Source: Symbiodinium natans
Lineage: Eukaryota; Sar; Dinophyceae; Suessiales; Symbiodiniaceae
Length of the DNA stretch: 64,000 bases
Direction of reading: 5' to 3'
Assembly: GCA_905221605.1 (NCBI GenBank)
Contig: CAJNDS010000486.1
Location: forward strand, 25,001 to 89,000
In this document: positions 26,301-35,533 of the stretch, piece by piece
How positions within the stretch are numbered: the stretch's first letter is position 1
How the letters are laid out: every line of letters begins with the position of its first letter
Notes under the pieces: model-generated
The model's input: the letters and a program-made list of their open reading frames with translations, nothing else
The model's database searches: none
What the model was told of the DNA's origin: nothing
Translations under genes and position numbers: made by a program

Positions 26301-29300
26301 GAGCCGGCTACATGCGAGCATGGGCCCTCATTGTGTCAACAGCAACCCAAACTCAAACCCTGAGCTTTTCTTGAGAGAATCGATCGTAATGCTTAAGATA
26401 CATTTTAACGTGCGGATTAGAACAGAAGTGGAAACAAGAAAGAATGTAACACTCATCTGGGTGGCTGTCAACATTATGGTCCCCTTTTTGGATCCCTATT
26501 GAAATACGGCACCTAAAAATCTAGGGTACCCCAAAAGGGACCATATTTTTGACCACCCATCAGGAAGATGCCAAGAATGTCTTCGGAACCTGTACCTGCA
26601 AGTCCTATAAGTCCTAAGCCGAGCCTTGGGATGTTCCCCCTTATACTAACATGTAGGGTTTAGGGTTTAGGGTTTAGGGTTTAGGGTTTAGGGTTTAGGG
26701 TTTAGGGTTTAGGGTTTCGGGTTTCGGGTTTGGTCCCTAACAAGAACTACAATAGGGGGGGGGGGGGGGGTGTACTATCATCCCTATTTAGTAGGAGGGG
26801 GAACATCCCAACCTCATCCCCTCCTGAACCGAAACTCCCCCAGAATCCCTGCTGAAACCCCAACTGGACCCAGGGGTAACCTAGGAACAATTTGTACCCA
26901 AGGGATTTACAAGGGAACCCTAAACCCTAAAAAAGGAAATAAGGGCCACTCTGGGTCCCAGTAGCCCTAAACCCTAAACCCTAACTCTTAACCCTAAACC
27001 CTAAACCCTAAACCCTAAACCCTAAACCCTAAACCCTAAACCCTAAACCCCAAAGCCGCCCTGGCCAGCCTCGCGCTTCACTGCCTCCATGGGTCGGCTC
27101 TGCTCCGAGCCCCGGGTGGCGGGCACCACGCAGTAGGAGCAGCGCTCGTTGCCTCGGTACCCTTTTTAGAGCCCCAAACTAGGGTTTAGGGTTTAGGGTT
27201 TAGGGTTTAGGGTCTAGGGTCTAGGGTCTAGGGTCTAGTGTCTAGGGTCTGAAGGGGCAAGTCCTGAATCCGAATGAAACGCTTTTGAGGGTTCAGGGTA
27301 CTATAATCCCTATTGAGGAGCCGTTAGTACTGGGGGGGAACATCCCAGGTCCAAGGTCTGGTGCTTGGAAGGGGTATATTGACTGCTCCGGAGATGTTGA
27401 AGGTTAGCCGCCCTCTTCTCTTGGCGCCTTTCCCGGGTTCTCGCTTCCCACCTGCCCCTGCTCCTCTCCCTCTCGCTGCCCCCCCGACCCCAATGAAAAA
27501 AACAAACAAGCGACACATGCCAGGGGAGTAATCGATGTCGGGGGGGAGGAGCGGGATCGGAGTCAGCGGTAGGGAGAGCGGAGAGCAAGACGCCGGGCAT
27601 TTCTCCCAGTACCGCTGCCACTCCTGGTCTTACTAGTCTACCACCACTACGAACTAATAGTAATGATACTCCTACTAATACTAAGCTAGTATGGCCCTTA
27701 GAACCCTGTGAAAAATTTCAGAATATGATCCTCTTAAACCCAGTAAAGGAATTTAAAAATGTTCCAAGGTCCTACCGAGTAAGACGAAGAATGAACGGAA
27801 TGAGGTTCACAAGGCTTACCGCTTCTCTCTGTAAGACTCAGCCCGCGACAGCCATAGATCACATTCACCCAGGCAGAGGTGCTGGACTGCCTGTTCTAAA
27901 CCTTAGACTAGAAACCCTATAAACCCTAAAAACCCTAAAAACACTAAAAACCCAAAAACCCCAAAAAACCTAAAAACACTAAAAACCCTAAACACCCTAA
28001 ACTCTAAACCCTTCAGCTGAGGAGGAGTGCACCTCAAGGAACCTCGGCCTTCAAAACTTCTACGCCCCCCGAAAAAGCCGCCCTCTGAAAAGTATTCCTG
28101 AATATGATCCTCTTGAGCCCAAGAAGGGGAACTCTGAAATGTCCCAAGGGCCTCCTAGGTTAGTTTCGGCTCAGGACCTTTCCTTTGAAGGAATCGGTGC
28201 CTGGGGCTTTCGGCGGCTTTGGGGGAGTCTTGGGGCCTCTTGTGGGTTTGGTGAAAGCCTGGCACCCTCAAAGATGCCAAAACAATCAAGGCGCAACTTC
28301 GCGTGCCCCTACAGACGCGAGTACGGACATGAGAGTGAACGTGAGAGTGAACGTGAGAGTGAGGTGAGAGCGCGAGGGCGGGAGCGAAGGAGAAAAACAC
28401 CCTAAACCCTAAAAAAACCCTACACCCTAAACCCTAAACCCTAGACCCTAAAAGGGATAGCGGGGCCTGTTTGGCATCGTGACGTCCTCCATGATTCGGG
28501 CATCTGCCGTGGCGCAGACCTGACCGCCTCTCGCAGAAACAGGGTTTCGGGTTTCGGGTTTCGGGTTTCGGGTTTAGGGTTTAGGGTTTAGGGTTTGGGG
28601 TTTAGGGTTTAGGGTTTAAGCGGAGCAGGCTGACCCGCAAACCCCTGCCCTACTCCTTGAAACTTAAACTCATGATACCTTAACCCGTAGCACTAAACTT
28701 CTAAGCCCTGTCCTAAACCTAAACCCTAAACCCTAAACCCTAAAGGCCTTGCAGCGACTCACTCAGCACGTCGGCCAGACGATTGGCGTACTGCGGTCCG
28801 ACCACGACGTCCACCTGCGCGGAGGTGAGGCTCCCATAAGGTCTGCTTTAACACGGAGCTTTGGGTTTAGGGTTTAGGGTTTGGGGTTTTGGGTATAGGG
28901 TTTAGGGTTTAGGGTTTAGGGTAGGTTTTGGTCTACTCAATCTCATCCCGAACTGACACCAGTCGTGACTCCACAACCCACCCAGCACGTGGCCCCGAAC
29001 TCCTCATTTCATTGGCTTTTTGCAAGCCTTATTCATGCGCTCTTCTCGCTCTCTCAACCTATGCTCGTTTCACATTCATCTCAAGCTTTGGGGCTCGGGG
29101 AGGAGTTCTTTGGGACTCTGGGAGTTCTCAACATGACTGCAAGGAATGCAAACCTTCGACACATTGAAGCGCAACACACTCAAAGCTGGGAAGGATCTGC
29201 GGTTCAGGGATACCAGGTTCCAATGTGGGTTTAGGGGTTTAGGGTTTAGGGTATAGGGTTTAGGGTTTAAGGGTTTGGGCAAAATGGATTGCGCACACGA

Positions 29301-31165
29301 CGAGTGCGAAGAAGCCGGGCCTCTAAGCACACATTTTGGCACGGTGCTAAGAGTCTGCGTCGTCCTGAAACATAGCCACCACGCATGTCAGGCCGATAAG
29401 CCCAGAATCCTAAACAAAATACCCCGGGTCCAGAACCCGCTTCCTGTTTATGAACAGCACCAGAACAGCTCGTAATTTGGAACTTGTTGTCGCACCCCTT
29501 TGCGGTGATACACCCGGTCTCAGACCAACAAGGTCTAGGGCTGTCGAGAGCTTTAACTACTATGTGCTTAAGAGCCCCCCCCCCCAAAAAAAAAGATAAT
29601 CCCTACATTGCCCTTACAAGGAAGAATCATGAAAATTTTGGGGGGCTTCTTAACTAGGATGGCTCTTAACGCCCTCTGAAAAATATTCCTGTCCTAAATA
29701 TAGTCCTCTTAAATTAACAAGAGAAAATACAAAAAATGTTCCAAGGGCCTACCGACTTAAGCAAATAGTAGTTAGTAACCCGAAGCACTACGTTAAGCCC
29801 TAAGCCCTAATTCAGCCCTAAGCCCTAAGCCCTAAGCCCTAAACCCTAAACCCTAAACCCTAAACCCTAAACCCTAAACCCCAAACCCCAATAGTAGTTA
29901 AGGCGTTCGATCACGGCCACGGCCGCAGTTATTCCCGGCCTCGGGGACGGCGCTGAGCAGCCCCTCCCCCTCCTGCTGCGCCACGCACCTCAGGGTTTAG
30001 GGTTTAGGGTTTAGGGTTTAGGGTTTAGGGTTTAGGGTTTGGGGCACGGGTGCCAGGTTTAAGCTGGCAGAGAGAGCAGCTGTTGAGCCAATGCAGATCA
30101 TATTGCTCGTGTACTAATTCCCACCCACACCACCACAGCGACGACGACGGCTTCTGCTTCTCCCCCTCCCCTTACCACTCCCCCTCTACGACTGCTACAC
30201 AACAACTGCAGGCGCACTCCCATTTTCCAGAGGCTAAGCAAGCACTGGCAGGGCTTAGACTTGTTACTTTAGGGTTAGGCTCAAGGTTGAAGATGCATAC
30301 CTTGGCTTCTCCACAAGTCTGTCTGAATTCTTGAAAACCAAAAACTCCAACCTGACGCCCGGGTGCCCGCTGACCACGATGGTCACGTCCTCCCCCCGGC
30401 GTTTGCGCTGCAGGTGCGGGTCCAAACCTTTGGGGGCTCAGGGTCGAAATAGAGATTTCGGGTCGCAAGATATTTCAGGGCAACAAGCAGGGTTCAAGGT
30501 TGCACGTTGCATCACAGGGCTTGTGCCCCTAAGCCCGGGTTGGTTTGGCACGTTCAAGGGTTTCAGTGACTTCGGGCTTAAGGCGCCCAACCCACCCTAA
30601 AACGTTCAACCCCTAAACCCTGGTGCCCGAAGCCCAGAATCTAGAATCTAGAACTAGTTGGAGCCCAGAAGCGTGCATAGACCCTCTTCTCCGCCTGACC
30701 AAGAGGTGGGCGTGCAGCGGGCAGCGCGTGTGACAGGACCGCAGCGTGCACGGTGTCTACAAAGGGGCGATGGGGGTTAGGGTCTGAGCACCAGCTCTCC
30801 CACCTTGAGAGCCTGACTCTAGAGCTCAAGGATGTTGATGTTCGGGCTGTTGGGAGTGCAAACTTCAGTCTTCTTAGTCTGAGTAGCGTGGCTACTGTAC
30901 CTGCTAGCTTTCAAGTTATACATCCATTTTGGGGTCGGCATGCTCTCAAGTCACAGCGAAAGCCCTAGAGAGCCTTGTCACGGATGGAGCAGGTGTTGAG
31001 CACGATGACATCCGGGTCCTCCTCTCAGCAGTCGCATGCGAAATCCCCAAATCACCAAAGCAAGTCACACTCACTCCAAACCACCACATCCTGCAACCCA
31101 AATAACCCCGGCCAAAGCCTCAGCCGAACCATGCGCTGTGGGGGGCGGGGGGGGGGGCGGGGGCG

Positions 31166-31199
<34 letters not shown>

Positions 31200-34100
31200 G
31201 GGAGAGCCCTTCGTTGTTTTGTGTTTGTTGGGGGAGCGGGGGTCCGCCGTCGTCCTCATTGCAACGGTTGAGTTCCAAGTTTGGGATCTTGGGTTTAAGG
31301 TTGAGGATTTTTGGCGGGGGGGGGCTTGAGACTGTTCGTGGCTTTAAAGCCAGAACAAGAGGGGGTGGTGCTGGCGTGCTTGGGCGTTAGGTTGGCCAGA
31401 GGTTGGGGTAGAAATTGCCCCTGCTGGAACTGAGACAGAGCTGAAAGCAACGTGGGTCGTTCGCCACCTTCGGGAATCGCTTCGTGAATCCTCGTTCCGC
31501 ATGGCCAACAAAGAGCCCTCTACCCCAAAGGTCTTTCCTCAATAAACCCCAAACCCTAACCCCTAAACCCTAAACCGCACACCTCGGCCGCAGCCGGTCG
31601 CAAGCCTGCTGCCATGAGCTGGCCTTCAGGGCGGGCAAAGGTTAGGGTTTAGGGTTTAGGGTTTAGGGTTTAGGGTTTAGGGTTTAGGGTTTAGGGTTTA
31701 GGGTTTAGGGTTTAGGGTTTAGGGTAGCTATGGATCCTAGGCCTGCGGTTTTCTTGGGGGCAGGAACCCGTAGAACCCTAGACAGTGACTGCGGTGAGCT
31801 TCGAGTCTCTTACGGTCGAGCATCCTGCTGATCAGAGGTCTTGCCGTCCTTAGGGTTTAGGGTTTAGGGTTTAGGGTTTAGGGTATAGGGTTTAGGGTTT
31901 AGGGTTTACCATGGGCCTTTGGCCCTCATCCCTCTCTGAAAGCAGTGTAAGGCCCGATGGGCCTCTTCCCGAAGCCCTGCAGCGGCCCCACCCCCTACTC
32001 CCCTCTGCAAAGTCAACTTTGCCAGTGTGAAACCCTAAACCCTAAACCCTAAACCCTAAACAGGGAGGGGTCCAGGAAAGGTCCTCTTAAACCTTCTCCA
32101 GTACGACAAGGATGCACCAAAGAGGGGTATCTTGATTGTCAACTGTTTGGTTTATGGGAGGGGTGCACCACAGTAATGAGGGTCCCACAGTGAAAACATA
32201 CTGTTGGGGTCGGGGATGCAGAGCAGGAGTAAACCCTAAACCTTCAACCCTAAACCCTGAACCCTAAACCCAAAGCCCGTTTTGATTTGAACAACGACAA
32301 TGACGCGGGAAGAGTGCACCACACATAAAACCCGTCTCCAGACATGCACGCTTGCCTGCCCATTTTCGGAGCTCGCAGGCCTACTTGCGCATTCGCACAC
32401 CCTAAACCCTAAGCCCTGAGCCCTAAACCCTAAACCCTAAACCCTAACCCCTAAACCCTAAACCCTAAAAACCCTAAACCCCATAGCCTCTAAATCCTAC
32501 CAGCGCTGTCTCCCCTGCCTTCCATCCTCTCTGAGTCCGCCTGGTTCATCTGGCACCCCATGGTTTCCACCTTGCTCCGGTGGGCTTAGGCTTGAGGTTT
32601 TCGGGTGCAGGGGGTTTAGGGTTTAGGGTTTAGGGTTTGGGGTTTGGGGTTTGGGGTTTAGGGTTCGTTTGGCCCCTACAAGTAAGGACGTCAAAAGGGT
32701 TCGCGCCAGAAAGACAGGGAAGATGCCAGAAACACGGAGCTCTCATGGTCAGCGGATGTAGGGTACGCGGCGAAACTCACAAAGTACTGTTGCCAGCATG
32801 CCAGAATTTAGACGATTGGCACGCAGACCTCGAGAGGTTCAGACGCATTTGCAGAAAGCTGTGCTGATCAGCCGCAAACTCCCCAGATCCTGGACAGTAA
32901 ACTCAGCAACCCCCGCTCCCTAAACCCTAAACCCCAAGGTCTCCCCCAGCTCTTAAGCTGCTGGCTGCGTAGGTCTTGTTCTGGAAGCCTCGTTCCAGCA
33001 CCTCGCCTGTTTGTGAGTGGGGCTTGGTGTGTGTTTAAGTTCGGCTTACAGCAAATTTTAGGGGTCCAGGCAGTGTACTACACATCTTCAGCAAGCCCTT
33101 CAACACTCAAGTCCTAACTCCTAAGCCGGAAGACCCCTGCAAAATGCCTTGATCTCTCCGCTGAACCCGCAGATCAAGCATGACATCCTCCACACGGAGG
33201 ACGTGCCAGCCTGCATCGGGCGGTTAGAGTTCAGGGCTTAGGAACTTTTGGGGTTTAGGGTATTAGGGTTTAGGGTTAAGGGGGGGGGGGGGTAGGACCT
33301 TTTTTGGGTGTTTCCGGCCCAGTGCCTGGGTCTTGGGGCTTTTGGGATATGGGCCATGAGCTTTGAGCTTTGGGCTCCGGCGGTGTACGGAGGGAGGTCA
33401 TTGGAGACAAGCCCTTAACCACGAAGCCTTCGGCCTGAACAAGAGCCCACAAAAGGCTAAACTCATGAACACAGGAACCTTGAACCCTGTTCATCCTAGT
33501 TGCTGAGTACCCAGGTTAACCTCAGCTACTAGATTTAGGGTTTAGGGTTTAGGGTTTAGGGCTTAGGGTTTAGGGTTTAGGGTTTAGGGGCAAGGGGTTT
33601 AGGGTTTAGGGTTTAGGGTTTAGGGCTTAGGGTTTAGGGTTTAGGGGTTTAGGGGTTTAGGGGTTTAGGGGTTTAGGGGTTTAGGGGTTTAGGGGTTTAG
33701 GGGTTTAGGGTTTAGGGTTCTAAGTCAACGACTCTACGGCCTCTGCTTGTCTTCAGCTTGAGAACGTCGCCGGGCTGCGACTTGAGCACGACCTGCGCGA
33801 GCAAGGCTTCCTAAGCATACGCACCCGCGCACCTCAAGTACCCAACCTTAACCCCTAAACCCTAAACCCTAAGCCCTAAACCCTAAACCCCGAACCCTAA
33901 ACCCTAAACCCCGAACCCTAAACCCTAAACCCGAAACCCGAAACCCTAAACCCTAGATCCACTAGGTTTGTGAAGCCATGGCTCGGCGGCAGTGGTGGCA
34001 TGGCAAGGCAAGAACTAGAGGCTGCAAGCTGAAGGCGGAGGGCGTATGATTGAGGGCACACAGGAGAGGTTTAGGGTTTAGGGTTTAGGGTTTAGGGTTT

Positions 34101-34735
34101 AGGGTTTAGGGTTTAGGGTTTAGGGTTTAGGGTTTAGGGTTTAGGGTTTAGGGTTTAGGGTTTAGGGTTTAGGGTTCCGGGGCTCGGTTGGTGGAGAGCT
34201 GCGAGCTTAAGCATGGGAACATCCACAGAGACACATGGGTGGGTGGTCAAAATCATGGTCCCTTTTTGGATCCCTCTTGGAATACGGCACCTAGTATTTA
34301 GGGTACCCCAAAAGCTCAGTTGTCCAGTACCTAGGGGTTTTAAAGGTTAACCTTTGGGAATATAAGGGGATTATATTAACCCAAAAAGGTTAAAGGTTAC
34401 CTACTCTACTACTAAGTTAGGGTACCCCAAAAGGGATCATAATTTTGACAACCGGCCACATGCAAAAGCCAAGTCATGTCTTCGGATGTCAAGCGCAAGT
34501 GAATCCCAAACCCCAAGGCTCCGAAATCCCTCGAAGGCCAAGAAACGCCTCCGATCTGCGAATCTGAGCCCTAAACCCTAAACCCTAAACCCTAAACCCT
34601 AAACCCTAAACCCTAAACCCTAAACCCTAAACCCTAAACCCTAAACCCTAAACCCCTTCCTCTGCCCCGGTTTGCCTCCCGCACGCTGGACGGCAGTAGT
34701 GGCTCCAGGAACGCGTCGCGCTTCCTTGGCTGCTT
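3864..34735 (-). CDS. MiaB/CDK5RAP1-type tRNA methylthiotransferase (radical SAM), about 33 exons
   Basis: Family members add a methylthio group to N6-isopentenyl-adenosine at position 37 of tRNA, using two [4Fe-4S] clusters and S-adenosylmethionine. All three family domains are encoded in order on the minus strand: an N-terminal UPF0004 domain (exons 29940-33792), a radical SAM core (18902-27890) and a C-terminal TRAM domain (3864-4217). Joined exons give about 560 residues, normal for CDK5RAP1. Every exon from 16754 to 33792 joins in phase, which argues strongly that the model is real. Most donors are GC. The first coding exon was not found; an exon at 34676-34735 joins in phase but lacks a clear start. 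The join over the 11-kb gap 15935-4883, which contains a whole Nudix gene, is inference: the TRAM exons could be a separate gene, and the core could instead end at a TAG at 15922. Whether the product goes to cytosol, plastid or mitochondrion cannot be told. Confidence 0.8.
4101..4167. repeat. Short telomere-like array flanked by a 12-nt duplication
   Basis: AGGTGCGCCCAG (4101-4112) and AGGTGCGCCAAG (4156-4167) bracket six TTTAGGG/TTCAGGG units. The 11 of 12 match looks like a target-site duplication. Confidence 0.75.
5222..14952 (-). CDS. NUDT19-like peroxisomal Nudix hydrolase, about 10 exons, nested in a methylthiotransferase intron
   Basis: Relatives cut CoA or acyl-CoA diphosphates in peroxisomes. 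Exons: 14896-14952 (ATG; MAAPRAAATILVLAEAPGK), 11751-11820 (FEVLMIKRHSKARFM, VFPG), 11216-11319 (GCVDEADQEY; AALRELWEES), about 10611-10642 (weak), 10021-10090 (LTPFAHWVTP), 9059-9145 (YRYDTRFFLA), 6915-6974 (VDDVRWVSPQDAL), 6386-6460 (FRLPPPTF), 5723-5788 or -5825 (AMPRVEPVLDVG), 5222-5338 (ends PAAKL, then TAG). FPGG, RELxEE, HWxTP, DTRFFLA, WxSPxxAL and LPPPT come in family order. The terminal AKL is a type 1 peroxisomal targeting signal. The product is about 245 residues, shorter than the usual 300-375. Donors mix GT (14896, 5723), GA (11751, 6915) and GC (10021, 9059). The exit from the 11216 exon and the join into the 5.7-kb exon are not settled. Confidence 0.85.
6310..6378. repeat. CAG/CGG microsatellite at an exon edge
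   Basis: About 20 trinucleotide units (CGGCAG then CAG then AGCAAG) start within 10 nt of the donor end of Nudix exon 6386-6460, so on the intron side. Confidence 0.85.
7262..8460. mobile_element. Composite repeat element with inverted GATCAAAAA-type ends
   Basis: Left end has three GGATCAAA..ATTTATTT-type units (7268-7350); right end has four inverted TTTTTCTTGATCCTAAATAA-type units (8339-8418) followed by a C run of about 28. In between are a tandem block of about 85-nt units with AGCAGCATTTCTG and TTTCCAGAGGCTG (7460-7675), three or four units of about 120 nt with TGGCACGACTT and runs of G (7690-8040), and a (TTCC)n microsatellite (8045-8300). It lies in a Nudix intron. Confidence 0.6.
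9680..9808. repeat. Interstitial CCCTAAA array, about 18 units
   Basis: Perfect tandem array in the Nudix gene intron between exons 9059-9145 and 10021-10090. Confidence 0.97.
11972..14560. mobile_element. AT-rich insertion bounded by long inverted repeats
   Basis: A poly-G run (11972-11998) and poly-C run (14539-14560) mark the ends. Inside, 12121-12195 and 14398-14463 are imperfect inverted copies sharing GGGGGAC.GTGGGAGTGC and TATATATA tracts. The 12.8-14.35 kb centre is markedly AT-rich and lacks telomere arrays, unlike all around it. It contains decayed open stretches on both strands, for example minus-strand fragments at 13.0-13.3 kb interrupted by stops and at least one frameshift. 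No protein family was recognised. It lies in the first Nudix intron. Confidence 0.65.
12268..12672. repeat. A-rich/T-rich tract with three copies of a 45-nt repeat
   Basis: GACTCTTCCATCCAGGGCCC followed by AAT(T/C)T.CA.GAGTCCTGGA occurs at 12380-12418, 12518-12556 and 12629-12667, between (AAAAACC)n-like and T-rich runs. Each copy is itself an imperfect hairpin (TCCAGG...CCTGGA). It is inside the AT-rich insertion. Confidence 0.75.
15922..18373 (-). CDS. Methylthiotransferase exons 26-30: end of the core and basic linker
   Basis: Exons: 18320-18373 (DVKKDRLQRL), 18106-18150 (SLEQSRRMLGE), 17770-17822 (VHELLVDAP), 16754-16820 (GTRGVLGRSVAG) and 15935-15969. They match the region after the SAM barrel where the family has KxxRLxxL and VLVEGP. 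The last one is ambiguous. Read through, it ends in a basic tail (PKRKPAKRQRV) with TAG at 15922, supplied by a telomere-like GTTTAG. Alternatively it uses an AG|GC donor at 15935 and continues to exons near 4.9 kb. The 18320 donor reads GG rather than GC, GT or GA, so that boundary may be off by a base. The 16754 donor is GAG|GTTTAGGG, so the telomere repeat itself gives the GT. Confidence 0.8.
16560..16755. repeat. CCCTCA / CCCCTCA variant array grading into CCCTAAA
   Basis: Six- and seven-nt CCCTCA(C) units occupy 16580-16715, then CCCTAAA to 16752, which abuts the donor of exon 16754-16820. Confidence 0.93.
17555..17656. mobile_element. Family A MITE, probable 8-nt duplication
   Basis: Same ends as the 42.2-kb copy. 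Flanks are CTTACAGG and CTTATAGG (7 of 8 match). Lies in a methylthiotransferase intron. Confidence 0.85.
18902..28814 (-). CDS. Methylthiotransferase exons 11-25: end of UPF0004 and radical SAM core
   Basis: Exons: 28748-28814, 28467-28527, 27850-27890, 27070-27152, 26097-26142, 25600-25654, 24942-25019, 24520-24547, 24403-24437, 23712-23777, 22370-22406, 21615-21655, 20036-20078, 19441-19484, 18902-18944. Readable landmarks are VDVVVGP, SAWVNVIYG, the radical SAM CxxxCxxC (CNERCSYC) followed by VVPATRG and SRP, [77 protein letters not shown] and DQVPE. All are diagnostic of MiaB-family proteins. The codon for the first SAM cysteine is split (T|GC) between 27850 and 27152. Phases match at each join. 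A leucine-rich-repeat gene (20401-21262) sits on the same strand in the intron between 21615 and 20078. Confidence 0.9.
20401..21262 (-). CDS. BspA-type leucine-rich-repeat protein with a 40-nt intron, nested in a methylthiotransferase intron
   Basis: Two frames (20986-21262 and 20401-20945) join in phase by removing a 40-nt GT-AG intron at 20946-20985 (CAG|GTGAGG to TACAG|TT). The product is about 273 residues from the first ATG; ATGs at 21241 and 21235 are alternatives. The first 90 residues look like a ubiquitin-like or sensor start (MAPVQVCILCPNGSCTEV), common ahead of such repeats. Then come about five BspA/LRR_5 repeats of about 23 residues with the pattern AFxxCxxLxxVxIPxSVTSIG, ending in a Gly-Lys-Ala rich basic tail. 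This compact gene, with one short canonical intron and no telomere repeats, contrasts sharply with its host and suggests a young, possibly retroposed copy. Such repeats usually mediate binding; no specific role can be given. Confidence 0.75.
21725..21855. repeat. Interstitial TTTAGGG array, about 19 units
   Basis: Perfect tandem array in the methylthiotransferase intron, high-coordinate side of exon 21615-21655. It runs straight into a partial family C palindromic repeat at 21856. Confidence 0.97.
24059..24166. mobile_element. Family A MITE
   Basis: Inverted ends TTGGGATGTCCCCCC and GGTGGACATCCCAA with an internal AGTCCTTAAT...AGGGACTG palindrome. Confidence 0.85.
24690..24930. repeat. Array of the 8-nt variant CCCTAAAA, then CCCTAAA
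   Basis: About 20 units of an 8-nt variant (TTTTAGGG on the other strand) grade into 7-nt units beside the RFLTSHP exon. Local homogenisation of a variant unit is clear. Confidence 0.95.
25850..26084. repeat. Longest interstitial telomere-like array (TTTAGGG, about 33 units)
   Basis: Near-perfect tandem TTTAGGG, interrupted once near 25870. It lies inside a methylthiotransferase intron, 13 nt from the exon ending at 26097. This side is an exception to the usual orientation. Confidence 0.97.
26626..26811. mobile_element. Family A MITE interrupted by a telomere-like array
   Basis: The two ends (TTGGGATGTTCCCCC and GGGGGAACATCCCAA) are intact, but a TTTAGGG/TTTCGGG array (26652-26730) and a poly-G run replace part of the left arm. 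Confidence 0.8.
29555..29775. mobile_element. Family F element with a nested family E element
   Basis: Family F ends (CTACTATGTGCTTAAGAGCC ... TAAGCAAATAGTAGTTAG) surround a family E repeat (29659-29752; ATTCCTG...TCCTCTTAAA...GTTCCAAGGGCC). An uninterrupted F copy is at 9411-9590. Other E copies: 2841-2932, 6684-6768, 25418-25485, 27688-27778, 28076-28156. Confidence 0.75.
29940..34735 (-). CDS. Methylthiotransferase exons 1-10: N-terminal UPF0004 domain
   Basis: Exons (high to low): 34676-34735, 33741-33792, 33148-33210, 32969-33006, 32519-32570, 31583-31623, 30974-31021, 30665-30694, 30367-30407, 29940-29988. Together they encode an N-terminal extension, then NKTY, VETMGCQMNQADSERME (first cluster cysteine), DVIVLNTCSIRDK (second cysteine), AEKRVYARFW, and VTIVVSG|C (third cysteine, at the start of the next exon). 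These three cysteines bind the auxiliary [4Fe-4S] cluster in the family. Donors are GC in nine of ten exons; 31583 uses GT. The 30-nt exon 30665-30694 encodes only ten residues. Boundaries of the 34.7-kb exon are the least sure. Confidence 0.82.
33535..33720. repeat. TTTAGGG and TTTAGGGG mixed array
   Basis: Seven-nt units are followed by about nine 8-nt TTTAGGGG units beside methylthiotransferase exon 33741-33792. Confidence 0.95.
34068..34178. repeat. Interstitial TTTAGGG array, about 15 units
   Basis: Perfect array within the first known methylthiotransferase intron. Confidence 0.96.
34236..34460. mobile_element. Family G repeat, expanded copy
   Basis: GGTGGTCAAAATCATGGTCC...GGGTACCCCAAAAG ... 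GGGATCATAATTTTGACAACC. A compact copy of about 100 nt is at 26458-26560; this one carries about 120 nt of extra palindromic sequence (TTAACCTTTGGG...CCCAAAAAGGTTAA). Confidence 0.7.
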
Positions 34736-35533
34736 CTCACGAGCGCATGGGCAGCCCGTGGTCAGGGGTCTCGGGCATTTGTACTTATAGCAGTATTGGG
34801 GCAGGGGGTTTTTGGGGGTTAGATGGGTCGAAAAGTAGCCTGTTGAAAGCACTTAAGTTACTTGGCGCAGTTCTTACATGCCGAGATGCGCCTTGATGCT
34901 CAGAAAGCTCTTCAGAAGCAAGACCCTCATACTGAAAGTTACAGAATCTCTTTCCTACCCCAGACCTTTCGAGCCAACATGCTAAAGGCCTTGGGGCGTT
35001 GGGCGAACGAAGGCGACTACCCTCTTCCACTTCTGCGGCCAAGGCTCCCAACCCAGCCTTAGTAAAGGGGGCAGAGGAGGTCAAGCCTGCGCCCTGAACC
35101 CTTACCAGAAGGATCTAGGGTTCCGGATCCATGAGACCTCTGCGCTGCAGCTTCTTTGTGATTTGGGGCGAACTTATTCGGGCTGTAAGCTCTTGGGGTA
35201 TGGCCTTCTCCGATGATGAGATTGAGCCATCCGAGCGTGTAGGCTCTGAGGCTTCGGGCGGTTTGAGGCTCAGGCTATTGCAGTAGGTTTGAGGGGTGTG
35301 GGAATGCCCAAGGCTTGCGGGCCTTTGCGCGCGGAAGCGTCTCTTCGGCTGGGATGAAGGCTCGCTCGCAGTTTGGAACCAAAAGCTACCAATCACTAGA
35401 CCCTAAAACCCTAAGCTGGAGTTGGAGATTGTTCGAACTCAATGCTATGTACTGGGACGACGCACCCTCCTGCCTGGACTTACGCGTCGATGTTTTTTAT
35501 TTGTACCCTAAACCCTAAACCCTAAACCCTAAA

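Noticed and set aside
33160-33230. Plus-strand exon IKHDILHTEDVPACIG
   Set aside because: The minus strand fits the methylthiotransferase N-terminus in phase on both sides.
35115-35396. Minus-strand ORF of 93 codons ending LMDPEP
   Set aside because: Might hold an upstream methylthiotransferase exon (PQELTARISSPQITKKLQ), but no acceptor and donor pair in phase was found.
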